Virus record (IMG/VR): IMGVR_UViG_3300029787_000105 | Coordinates: 1 to 42,581 of that record | Length of the DNA: 42,581 nucleotides | DNA from: a virus | Strand: one strand, 5' to 3' | Position numbers and translations under genes: made by a program | Part shown: positions 22,258 through 30,126 of the stretch, in pieces | How the letters are laid out: the number at the start of each line of letters is the position of its first letter | Numbering within the stretch: the first letter of the stretch is position 1 | The notes under the pieces: generated by a model | Databases searched by the model: none | What the model saw: the letters and a program-made list of their open reading frames with translations, nothing else | Told to the model about the DNA's origin: nothing

Positions 22258-22643
22258 ATTGGGAAAAGGTAAACAGAGGCAAGGTGCGATATGGTTTTGC
22301 ACTTGAATTGTACAAGCAGGGCAAGATGTTAAAACCATCTGAGATAGGAAAGATAGAAGCGTTTGTAGGATACGTAATGAATGGCGTAGATGAGGACAGT
22401 CCTCCAGACAGACCAACTGTTAAGAAGCCATACATGGACAAAGAGCAGTGTAAAAAAGTCTTAGAAACAGAACAAAAGGGAACACAGAGATTTGTAGAGG
22501 CGATGGTTCATTTGGATATGGATGGTCTCAAGCAAGAAGATTCAGATAAGGTTTTAAAAGCTTTAGCTGACGGCAAGATTACCATGGATAACCTTCAAGC
22601 ATCACTAGATAAGATACACGAAATTAGAAAATCTTATAAGTAG
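22242..22643 (+). CDS. Hypothetical 133-aa protein of the recombination cluster
   Basis: ATG 22242 follows GAAAGGGAAAACAA and overlaps the nuclease end by 16 bp. The N-terminus, VDWEKVNRGKVRYGFALELY, recurs in phage proteins next to ssDNA-binding genes. The C-terminus is helical (EDSDKVLKALADGKITMDNL). It may be a loader or accessory factor; no biochemical role is known. The next ATG follows the stop without a gap. Confidence 0.6.
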   Translation: MDQEVDWEKVNRGKVRYGFALELYKQGKMLKPSEIGKIEAFVGYVMNGVDEDSPPDRPTVKKPYMDKEQCKKVLETEQKGTQRFVEAMVHLDMDGLKQEDSDKVLKALADGKITMDNLQASLDKIHEIRKSYK

Positions 22644-23099
22644 ATGTCAGACGACTCTTACTACATACCAAGTAGGGATAGTGCGGACTCTCGCATACCC
22701 ACTGGAGAATACAAAGCTATGATATGCGACATAGAAGTTATGAAGGATATGCGTTGCGGGGGGTTCATAGCTGATGTATTCAAGCCGGTCTATCGTATCA
22801 AGCATTCAGAATACGATGGAACAGAAATAAAAGATAGCGGGCTCTTTAGATATAAAGATGTTCAAGGCTATCAGTTCAAGCCAAACCGTAATTGGGGATT
22901 TGCTAAGTTCTGCCAAACTCTTGGCATACAAAAGAACGATAAGAATAAAATGTCTTTACCTTATTTGCAATTGAGTATGTTGACAAACATAGATATAATC
23001 ATTGACGTCACTTATAAGAGTTTTGTAAATAAAGAAGGTGTAAATGTCAGCTATCCCGTAGCGGTTTTAAAAAAGAAAATAGAGGAGGTTCCGTTTTGA
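22644..23099 (+). CDS. Putative single-stranded DNA-binding protein
   Basis: A 151-aa protein whose N-terminus (SRIPTGEYKAMICDIEVMKD) resembles phage DUF669-type ssDNA-binding proteins. It continues with a beta-rich core (GLFRYKDVQGYQFKPNRNWG) and ends KKIEEVPF, an acidic-Pro-Phe tail like the partner-binding end of SSB. It sits between the Cas4-like nuclease and two further nuclease-like genes. It begins directly after the preceding stop. Confidence 0.6.
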   Translation: MSDDSYYIPSRDSADSRIPTGEYKAMICDIEVMKDMRCGGFIADVFKPVYRIKHSEYDGTEIKDSGLFRYKDVQGYQFKPNRNWGFAKFCQTLGIQKNDKNKMSLPYLQLSMLTNIDIIIDVTYKSFVNKEGVNVSYPVAVLKKKIEEVPF

Positions 23100-23293
23100 T
23101 ATATTGGAACAAACTTAAGATACAGCCAACAGAAAAGATGACCGATGCAGATGTTAGGGATTTTGTAGTATGGGTAACGAAGAAAGCAGAGCAGTTAGGT
23201 TTTCAAGTTGAGTTGGACCTACATAAAGAATCGGGCTCCGGTTCTTCGGAAGCAGTAAGTCCAAACCCATTGGCTACCAATGAAAGCGATTAA
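23096..23293 (+). CDS. Hypothetical 65-aa protein
   Basis: TTG at 23096 overlaps the TGA of the ssDNA-binding gene (TTGA), with GAGGAGG 8 bp upstream. Residues 17-40 are helical (DADVRDFVVWVTKKAEQLGF), and the C-terminus is Ser/Gly-rich and disordered. It overlaps the next gene by 14 bp. Function unknown. Confidence 0.55.
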   Translation: MIYWNKLKIQPTEKMTDADVRDFVVWVTKKAEQLGFQVELDLHKESGSGSSEAVSPNPLATNESD

Positions 23294-23864
23294 AGTAATC
23301 TTAAATCAAGGACAGCTAAAGCATATTACTAAGCAGGTAAGAGATGAGGGAGGTGCAGATTACCGGTTTGATGTAAACCTTTTGGAGGGTAAGCTGTCCG
23401 AAAATAAATGGGCAGAGATGCTAGAGACCATTGAGTTTAAGAAAGATTATAAAGCATGGGACACGGGTAATATAGCTGTAGAGTACAGTAATAATGGAAA
23501 GCCAAGTGGTATCTCTGTTACTGAAGCCAAGTATATTGCATACGTACTTGTAGATGAAAAGCAAAACGAGAACGTAGCTATCTTTATTAAGACAGAGGTA
23601 TTCAAGAAGATGTGTCGTAAATACTTGAGGCACCCACAAAGAGATATTAAAGGTGGAGATAACTTTAGCTCTAGCCTAATCTTACTACCGGTTAAAGAAC
23701 TATTGAATCCTAAATTTATATTTGAGTCAGAGGATGATAAAAAAGAATGGGAGTATAAATGCAGAGACTGTGGTTACGTATATATTTCACAATCTAAAAC
23801 ACTTTTCAAAATCTGTCCAGATTGTATAAAAATAGATAAAAAAATTAAGTTGGAGATAATTTGA
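23280..23864 (+). CDS. PD-(D/E)XK-like protein with C-terminal zinc ribbon
   Basis: A 194-aa protein. KLSENKWAEMLE (E41/E47), WDTGNIAVEYSNNGKPSGI (D61, E68) and TEAKYIAYVLVD follow the order of endonuclease-fold proteins of phages, where a GN..(v)E stretch precedes SGI. The lysine expected two residues after E68 is replaced by Ser, so activity is uncertain. Residues 161-182 are a zinc ribbon, CRDCGY and CPDC. It is overlapped at both ends by neighbours in the recombination cluster. Confidence 0.5.
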   Translation: MKAIKVILNQGQLKHITKQVRDEGGADYRFDVNLLEGKLSENKWAEMLETIEFKKDYKAWDTGNIAVEYSNNGKPSGISVTEAKYIAYVLVDEKQNENVAIFIKTEVFKKMCRKYLRHPQRDIKGGDNFSSSLILLPVKELLNPKFIFESEDDKKEWEYKCRDCGYVYISQSKTLFKICPDCIKIDKKIKLEII

Positions 23865-24115
23865 AGAACAAAAACAAGACCAATAACAAAGACAGAGACA
23901 AGCAGATTACACACTTGTTTGAAAGGGTGTACGGCTTAGGACAAGAATTACGGATGGTAAGGACGCTTTTAGAAAACTATATAATATGGAATGGCGATGT
24001 CGAAAAATTCACAAAACACTTACAAGAAGACCAAGAAAAAAGAGAATCAAAGACGAGGAAAAAGAAACCGTCAAAGAGGAGCGGAGCTACAAAGGCAGGC
24101 AGTAAACCTAGCTAA
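23861..24115 (+). CDS. Hypothetical 84-aa basic protein
   Basis: TTG at 23861 overlaps the previous TGA and has GGAG upstream. It is basic at both ends (MKNKNKTNNKDRDKQ and TRKKKPSKRSGATKAG), with a helical middle (LFERVYGLGQELRMVRTLLE). The last 125 bp overlap the resolvase gene in another frame, an unusually long overlap for this genome. Confidence 0.5.
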   Translation: MKNKNKTNNKDRDKQITHLFERVYGLGQELRMVRTLLENYIIWNGDVEKFTKHLQEDQEKRESKTRKKKPSKRSGATKAGSKPS

Positions 24116-24353
24116 AGATTTTAAACTAGAAGCTTTTAATCGAGACAGAGGTGGGGCGCAACATGAGATGGGTGACATAGAGATTGAAGGTAATTACTAC
24201 GGTTGCAAAAGAAGAAAGTCTATTGCGACTTGGGTAAAGCCAGAGAAAGAAGAAGTGGGTGTGGTAATACGAGAAGACAGAGGTGCACCATTTATGGTAG
24301 TCCCATTGGAACATTATTTATTTTTAGTGTCGCTTTGCAAGGAAAAGATTTAG
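23991..24353 (+). CDS. Holliday-junction-resolvase-type protein
   Basis: A 120-aa protein with a very basic N-terminus, then QRGAELQRQAV with E32, GGAQHEMGDIEIEG with D62, and YYGCKRRKS with K73. The layout is that of small PD-(D/E)XK resolvases, where the expected E-x-K is here G71-C72-K73, so the usual second acidic residue is missing. Either the acid has moved, as in some lineages, or the enzyme is altered. Resolvases cut branched DNA before packaging. Starts at 23991 or 23997; no alternative start lies nearby. Confidence 0.6.
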   Translation: MAMSKNSQNTYKKTKKKENQRRGKRNRQRGAELQRQAVNLAKDFKLEAFNRDRGGAQHEMGDIEIEGNYYGCKRRKSIATWVKPEKEEVGVVIREDRGAPFMVVPLEHYLFLVSLCKEKI

Positions 24354-24435
24354 CGGGGAAACATTGGCAAAAGAAAAAGTTGGTTGGCGCTAACTGTACT
24401 TTTAACCCATTGTAGTTTAAAAATAACCCGCTAAA
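24349..24435 (+). other. Structured intergenic element
   Basis: TTTAGCGGG (24349-24357) pairs perfectly with CCCGCTAAA (24427-24435), 9 bp enclosing 69 nt. Inside, AAAAGT pairs with ACTTTT and GTTG-GCGC-TAAC forms a small hairpin. The stretch between the resolvase stop and the 74-aa gene has no convincing gene. A regulatory leader or processing element is possible. Confidence 0.45.
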
Positions 24436-24461
24436 AAATTAACAAACGAAAGGAGCCAAGA

Positions 24462-24686
24462 ATGGCATTTGAACATAAACCAAATACTGCTACAGTATTT
24501 TTTAACGGAAAGAAAAGCGGTGATAACCAGCCAGATTTCACAGGAAAGGGTAAGGTTGGAGATAGTTTGATGGAGTTCGCTATGTGGAGAAAGAAAACTC
24601 AGAAGGGTGATGAGTATTTTTACATGAGTTTTAAGGAACCATCAGAGAAATTCGGCAATAAAAAGAGTAATGACGACCCTTTTTAA
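24462..24686 (+). CDS. Small DUF736-like protein with SSB-type tail
   Basis: A 74-aa protein with PNTATVFFNGKKSGDN, PDFTGKGKVGDSLMEFAMW and EYFYMSFKEP. This matches a widespread small phage family that resembles DUF736. It ends KKSNDDPF, an acidic-Pro-Phe end like that of single-strand-binding proteins. A role with ssDNA or the replisome is inferred from the tail and the cluster. AAAGGAGCC precedes the ATG. Confidence 0.6.
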   Translation: MAFEHKPNTATVFFNGKKSGDNQPDFTGKGKVGDSLMEFAMWRKKTQKGDEYFYMSFKEPSEKFGNKKSNDDPF

Positions 24687-24711
24687 AAAAAGCTTGAATG
24701 AAGGCTGTAAC

Positions 24712-24735
24712 GGGGGTAATTTCGCATTATCCCCC
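24712..24735 (+). other. GGGGG/CCCCC hairpin after the DUF736-like gene
   Basis: GGGGGTAAT pairs with ATTA and CCCCC, with one bulged T and a 5-nt TTCGC loop. It is followed by ACAGC and no T-run. It is similar in shape and flanks (CCCCCACAG) to the hairpin at 2228. A weak terminator or processing site is possible. Confidence 0.45.
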
Positions 24736-24798
24736 ACAGCTATATATTGTATCAAAATATTATTTATATCGTTATATAAGCTAAATTAGGAGGTGTTT

Positions 24799-25101
24799 TT
24801 GTTTACAAGTTTACAAAAAAACACAGAAAGCAAGTCATTGTTTATAAAATGCCCTTTGATAGATTCTAAGTGCGCAATGTGCGGAGAATCTAGTTGGAAT
24901 CCTATGACAGACAGCTATAATTCTACAAACTATTTACATTGTGGAATGGTGACAGGTTATGAAACAAGAGTGGATGCACTAGAAAAGTGCTGGCTTAAGA
25001 TGGAGAAGAAAGAACAAGCTAAATTTAAAAAGCAAAAGAAGAATGAATACTACGCTCTGAACCCTAGCAAGATGCACAAGATGAAAGTGACCTATTACTA
25101 A
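24799..25101 (+). CDS. Cys-rich last gene of the early block
   Basis: TTG 24799 lies 5 bp after AGGAGG; GTG 24793 would overlap that site. The 100-aa product has FIKCPLIDSKCAMCGESSW and LHCGMVTGYETR, a possible zinc-binding C-x7-C-x2-C pattern. The rest is basic (EKKEQAKFKKQKKNEYYALN). Its TAA overlaps the stop of the convergent late gene by 4 bp. Confidence 0.6.
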   Translation: MFTSLQKNTESKSLFIKCPLIDSKCAMCGESSWNPMTDSYNSTNYLHCGMVTGYETRVDALEKCWLKMEKKEQAKFKKQKKNEYYALNPSKMHKMKVTYY

Positions 25102-28100
25102 AAATCCATTAGCGGGTCTTTAGTTTCTTCTTCTAACCTATTATACTTTCTCATTAAATATCTATTGATTTCTTCAGGTCCAATGTCTCCCATCGTCAAT
25201 GGTCTTTCTGGGAAAGCATTGTTCCATTCGTTTATTACTCTTTTTGCAGAGTCATCTTGGTCTGCTAACATAAAATCAAATATCTTTTTCTTGGTTACCG
25301 ACAAGAAGCTCCTCCTTCTATCTCCTCTTTGCTTTGGAGTTTCCAATCTTCTTGCCGCCCGACTAACTTGCGTTCCAAATATAGGCGCTAAGTATTTAGC
25401 TGAACGTCTTAATGTAACAGAATTAGGACCAAGCTCTATCATGTCGTTCCCAATTCTTTGCATGGCAGAGTACATCTTAAATGAATCCTGTATTATTGCT
25501 GGTTTTGCTAAAAACTCTACAGACCTCCAAGGGCTTTCAGATGACACAATATCAGACACAATACCAAATGCGCCCACAGCTCCTATTGCTTCACGAAAAT
25601 CCTTGAGCGTGTACTCCCCTTGACCATCTGCGTTTAGTCTGTAATTGTCATCGTATATATCTTCTCCTGAAAGCGCATTAGAATACGTAGCTTTTGACCA
25701 GTTTACAAACGCACCACCAAATAAGCCTGCAGCTCCTAATCTTAAAAAGAAAGTTAGGTCTTTATCTTTTATAGCCTGATTGACCCACCTTGAAAGCATT
25801 TCTGCTTGTCTGTATCCAAACCTTTTAAATAATATAAACGGTTGAAACTTGGGATTGTTAAAAAAATTAGGCTCTAAAAAAACATTTTTTTGTAATTGTG
25901 TACTTGAAGAAAATTCATACATAGCTTTCGCAACATTTTTCGGCGTAATTTTTTGCTTAAAATCTGTAATACCTAACTCTCTTAGATTTCTAATAGCAAA
26001 GTCTCTTCTACGTGCCTGTCTCAATGTCTTTGGCTTTATTTGAGCAGATTTTTGCCACGTCTTAACTGCTTCTAAAGACGTATACGCAGATACTAATTTA
26101 TTAATCCTGTTAATTCTTTGGAACTGCGTTACAGCTGTCAGCTTATCAGCCATCAACCCTAACTTAGATTGGTTCTGCGGTTGAAATCCTGCTATCATTT
26201 CATGCAACTCTAAAGTACCTGCCCCTGAATTCTTTTTAATTGCATCTCTATATTTTTTGTTTGTTATCGCATAGTATGTACCCTTGAAAAAAGGACTGTA
26301 TCCTAACTTCAGAGCGGTAGAAATAAAAGTTTGAGTTACGTTTGGAATGGTTGCAAATCCAAGACCTATTTTAGTAGCTACTTGAAAATTAACTAAGTCA
26401 TTTAACACATTTTTTGCTTTAAGATTGTAGTTATACCTTGGATTCAACTCTATCAAGCCTGTATATGTATCAAAAGCCCTCTGTAGAATATCTGCTTGCT
26501 CTCCTAGTTTTAAAGCTTGTAAACTTTTAATTTTATCAAACATAACCCTACCATCTTTGCCTGCGTTTTCAGCGTAAGCAACTCTTTTAGTGGCTTGGGC
26601 TATGTAATTCATCAAAACTAATCCAGCATCTTTTTCATATATCTGGTCACGTACCTCTTTTGGTAATTCTTTTTCTTTTCTCTTTCTTTCAAGGTTCTTG
26701 TTTAGTATTACTCTTTCACTAATAACATTATTCCTAAGCCTTTCAAAAGCCTGTGAAAAGCCTACATTGATGCTTTGCCCTCTACTAGCCCTAGACCTTT
26801 CCTGTATAATAGACTGACGCATACTCTCTAATATCTTTACGGTTTCAGGTGAAAATCCTTCTCTCATAAAGTCTCTAAGGTTTTGCTCAAATCCGGGCTT
26901 TCGTATTAAGTCAGATGACAATGTGCGAGGGTCTAGTGTTGCTATCTTATCTATGTCGGTATAGAGAGCTTTCATTATCTTTGGCTTCATAACTCTTGGA
27001 AAGTAATTTTGCACAAAAGGAGCTAGGTCTAACCCAGACTTTTCAGATATACCCCAAGTTTTATAAAGCACTTTCCTAATATTCTCTGTTCTCTTAACAG
27101 CTCCAGTATCTGTTGATTCCAAGTCTCTCCCTAACTGTTCTCTAATTTTCTTGTTCCTACCTGCTTTTAAGAAACTTCCAGTCACCTGATTTAGATTAAA
27201 CTGCTTTCCATCAGGTGTGGTAAATGGAGCATTGTTAAGTTCTGTTGCAAGTCTAGAAAATAAAGTAGCATTTCTAGAGTTCATGTTTTCAATAAGCCTA
27301 CGCCCAGTAACAGCTATGGGGTGTGTAAGTCTATACTTAGTAGGAATTATTTCTTTTTTAACTCCTAAGAAAGCCTCATAGATTGGAGTAGGTAGAACCT
27401 TTTGTACTAAAGATTTTGCTGAGACCTCTGGTACCTCTATTGAATCTTTCTTGTAACGCTTCAATATATCATTGGTCGCTTTTCTTCTGCGCAAATCTTC
27501 TAACAATCTGTATTTTCCAGCTCTACTAAGCTTTTGATAATTAGACCTAAAGCCACTTTTTTTCTCTATTAAATCAAAAGATTTAGTGCTATCTTTACCA
27601 AAGGCTGCTTTATCTATAGCTTGCTTGTAATCTAAATCAGAGAGGTCTAATTCTTTTTTTAAACCAAAACTTCTTTTTCTCATGGCAGTTGGTATATTTA
27701 CACCAAACTTGTCAGTCTCTCTGGTATAGTTTTTAAAAAAATCTTTCTTTGAAATGTTAAAGGTTTTGTTATTACTAACATCTTCAACTTTAAACATTGG
27801 CTGTTTTCTTTCTTTACCTGTCCAGTCTGTTAATATTCTCACTGTCTTCTGACCGGCACTGTCTTGCCAAGTTTCTTGCGCAACTCTATTCCTTGCAGAT
27901 GTTTTTGCTTCCTGTTCTGCTGCTACTCTTAGTTGCTCTTCTGATTTTGCTCTATTAGTGATTCTGCTAGGAACCTCTATTGTTTTCTTAACGATAGCTC
28001 TTTTCAAGGTTAAGCCACCAATGACACCAGCAGCGTGTATATAAGATTCTGCAGAGGGAAGTTCTCCTTCTAATAAAGGCGATGCAGTACCAAAGACCCC

Positions 28101-28751
28101 TGTTTCTACTGTCTTTTCTGCGCCAAAAGATTGATACTTTGTGAGCCCTTTCCTTGCTGCGGCTTGTTGAACTTTAGCACCTACACCTCCAGTCAATGCA
28201 CCAAGAGCACCACCACTTACACTGTCCTTTAGTGTTCTTACGATGTCAACATCGTCTGTAGTTACTTTCTGTCCTAGCGATGATTGCAAACCTGAATAAA
28301 AACCAAGAGCAGTACCACCTGTTAAAGATTTTGCTCTGGCTTGATTTAGGATTCTTTTACTACCTATATTAACAGCTCTTACTGCTAATTCTTTGCCAGC
28401 ACCGGATTTTACCAGCTGATTAACTGCTAATTTTTTTACAGCAGCGCCGCCTAACCCACCACCTATAGCTAAAGTTGCAAAGTCTACAGGTGTCGCAAAG
28501 CTTATAACAGTAGAGGCAATATCCTCTAACATATTAGGGTTGTAGTCACGGTCTACGTCAAAGACTTTTTTACCTCGACTAACTTCCCTAGCCATACCTT
28601 CTATACTTTGATTATAACCTTGCTTTACCCAGTCAGGAAGCCATTCACCCGGTATAAAACCGTAAAGTCTAGATTCTTTCTCTGTCTGACCGCCGGGAAG
28701 TTGACCATACAGGTTTAGAATCTCAAGTTTTCTTGATGCACGGTCTGACAT
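25098..28751 (-). CDS. Large internal-virion/DNA-ejection protein
   Basis: A 1217-aa protein, the largest and last of the late block. Residues ~80-110 (FATPVDFATLAIGGGLGG) and ~170-190 (GGALGALTGG) are Gly/Ala-rich membrane-interacting segments of the kind found in ejected core proteins. The rest is basic and helical, with many RR/KK. No lytic transglycosylase motif was found. The neighbours (two long coiled-coil/MGG proteins) support a set of three internal-core proteins as in short-tailed phages. The stop overlaps that of the early block. Confidence 0.65.
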   Translation of the reverse strand: MSDRASRKLEILNLYGQLPGGQTEKESRLYGFIPGEWLPDWVKQGYNQSIEGMAREVSRGKKVFDVDRDYNPNMLEDIASTVISFATPVDFATLAIGGGLGGAAVKKLAVNQLVKSGAGKELAVRAVNIGSKRILNQARAKSLTGGTALGFYSGLQSSLGQKVTTDDVDIVRTLKDSVSGGALGALTGGVGAKVQQAAARKGLTKYQSFGAEKTVETGVFGTASPLLEGELPSAESYIHAAGVIGGLTLKRAIVKKTIEVPSRITNRAKSEEQLRVAAEQEAKTSARNRVAQETWQDSAGQKTVRILTDWTGKERKQPMFKVEDVSNNKTFNISKKDFFKNYTRETDKFGVNIPTAMRKRSFGLKKELDLSDLDYKQAIDKAAFGKDSTKSFDLIEKKSGFRSNYQKLSRAGKYRLLEDLRRRKATNDILKRYKKDSIEVPEVSAKSLVQKVLPTPIYEAFLGVKKEIIPTKYRLTHPIAVTGRRLIENMNSRNATLFSRLATELNNAPFTTPDGKQFNLNQVTGSFLKAGRNKKIREQLGRDLESTDTGAVKRTENIRKVLYKTWGISEKSGLDLAPFVQNYFPRVMKPKIMKALYTDIDKIATLDPRTLSSDLIRKPGFEQNLRDFMREGFSPETVKILESMRQSIIQERSRASRGQSINVGFSQAFERLRNNVISERVILNKNLERKRKEKELPKEVRDQIYEKDAGLVLMNYIAQATKRVAYAENAGKDGRVMFDKIKSLQALKLGEQADILQRAFDTYTGLIELNPRYNYNLKAKNVLNDLVNFQVATKIGLGFATIPNVTQTFISTALKLGYSPFFKGTYYAITNKKYRDAIKKNSGAGTLELHEMIAGFQPQNQSKLGLMADKLTAVTQFQRINRINKLVSAYTSLEAVKTWQKSAQIKPKTLRQARRRDFAIRNLRELGITDFKQKITPKNVAKAMYEFSSSTQLQKNVFLEPNFFNNPKFQPFILFKRFGYRQAEMLSRWVNQAIKDKDLTFFLRLGAAGLFGGAFVNWSKATYSNALSGEDIYDDNYRLNADGQGEYTLKDFREAIGAVGAFGIVSDIVSSESPWRSVEFLAKPAIIQDSFKMYSAMQRIGNDMIELGPNSVTLRRSAKYLAPIFGTQVSRAARRLETPKQRGDRRRSFLSVTKKKIFDFMLADQDDSAKRVINEWNNAFPERPLTMGDIGPEEINRYLMRKYNRLEEETKDPLMDF

Positions 28752-28755
28752 ATAT

Positions 28756-30102
28756 TTATAAGTTAATTTTTTCTAAATCATTTATAAGATTAGTATCACC
28801 CTTAAATGGGTTATTTCTAGAGCGTATCGTACCTTCTTTATCATAGGCACTTTTAGCAATTTTTGTAAATTTTTCTATTTGCTTCTTTAAGCTTTTTCTT
28901 AAATTTTTACCTGCTAAAGTACTGGGGTCTATTGTTCTATAGTAATCCACACCATCTAAAATTAATTTACGTAAATTTTCTGCCGCGTTTGCATACTCAG
29001 GTGAATTTATATCCTCTGGACTTGCTCTATAACTTGCACGAACTTGCATTTGTCCAAATAACCTGTCTGTCTCTGCCTCAAAGCCTTTCATAGCTGTAAA
29101 TTGTTCTCTGCTAAGATTCTTTCTAATAGCTGGCTTTCTGTCTTCAAATCGCTCATCCATTTTAGCACTCTCAAGGGGGCTTATAGCACCGGGCACACCG
29201 GGAAGCAAGCTAAAGCGTGTCTCAAAAGAACCTAATTGACTTTCTAATCGTTTATTAGCTTCATCGTCTTTTACAAAGCTAGTGTCAACCTTTGGGCTCG
29301 GCTTATCTTCAGTTGTTCCTGCCGGTAAAGGAGTTATTTCATCGTCTATACCGTTTTCTAAATCTTCTAAGTTATCTGTATTAACACCAGTATCTCGCAA
29401 TAGACTGTCTAAATCTTTGTCTTTTATGCCTTCTATTGTTGGGTAAGAACCAAAGCTTTCTTCATATTCTTTTCTTGCGCTATCTCTGACTACGTTTAAT
29501 TGTTGTTGTATACTGCCAAGATATTGCTCTAGCGTAATATCTTTATCGGCTCGTATCTGACTGTAGGTTGCCATTGGATTCTTAAGTATAGTTTCTAATT
29601 CTATTATTTCATCTCCAAAAGATGTTTGCTTTTCCTCGTCACGAGTAAAAGTAACTTCATCCATCGTTGACTTTTCTATATTTTTTACAGTAGTGTAATT
29701 AGTTGCGCTTAAGCCTTTTTCTCTATATAAATTTTTAATAGCGTCTTGCCTAGCTGACGGCTCTAAAGAGTTTAGCTCGTAAATTCTACTTTGTAAGCTA
29801 TCTTGCTTGTCAAAGCTTTCCTGAAATGTATTTACAAGTTCTGGGTTATCTTTAACAAGGGGATGTTGTTTTATTAAAAGTCTTTTTACATCTTCAGTCG
29901 CCCCGCCATATACTTGATTAAACTCTTGTATTTGTTGATTCTTAAGAGCTCTTTCTTCGATTCCTTTTCTGTAAAGACGGTCTTCTTCAGCGCTCTGCCT
30001 TGCAACATTAAGTCTTTGTTCTTGTAAGTCAAGCTGCCTGTTTCTTAAATAACCTTGTAATAAAGTTTGAGTTGCTTCACCAAAAAAATCTCCGTTTGCC
30101 AT
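28756..30102 (-). CDS. Coiled-coil internal-virion protein
   Basis: A 448-aa protein. Residues ~15-60 are a long charged helix (QRLNVARQSAEEDRLYRKG), residues ~270-310 are acidic and disordered, and the C-terminal region is helical and basic (RKSLKKQIEKFTKIAKSAY). It lies 4 bp before the ejection-protein gene. Phages with internal cores encode a helical partner at this place; the assignment is by context. Confidence 0.55.
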   Translation of the reverse strand: MANGDFFGEATQTLLQGYLRNRQLDLQEQRLNVARQSAEEDRLYRKGIEERALKNQQIQEFNQVYGGATEDVKRLLIKQHPLVKDNPELVNTFQESFDKQDSLQSRIYELNSLEPSARQDAIKNLYREKGLSATNYTTVKNIEKSTMDEVTFTRDEEKQTSFGDEIIELETILKNPMATYSQIRADKDITLEQYLGSIQQQLNVVRDSARKEYEESFGSYPTIEGIKDKDLDSLLRDTGVNTDNLEDLENGIDDEITPLPAGTTEDKPSPKVDTSFVKDDEANKRLESQLGSFETRFSLLPGVPGAISPLESAKMDERFEDRKPAIRKNLSREQFTAMKGFEAETDRLFGQMQVRASYRASPEDINSPEYANAAENLRKLILDGVDYYRTIDPSTLAGKNLRKSLKKQIEKFTKIAKSAYDKEGTIRSRNNPFKGDTNLINDLEKINL

Positions 30103-30126
30103 TATTTCTTACCTGTTTTGTTATTG

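Noticed and set aside
24203-24415. 70-aa frame overlapping the resolvase gene
   Set aside because: It lies mostly inside the resolvase in another frame, has no ribosome site and runs through the structured intergenic element.
12975-25101. Lysogeny module
   Set aside because: No integrase, excisionase, repressor or partition gene was recognised, and no attachment-site-like repeat was found, so a lytic lifestyle is more likely.
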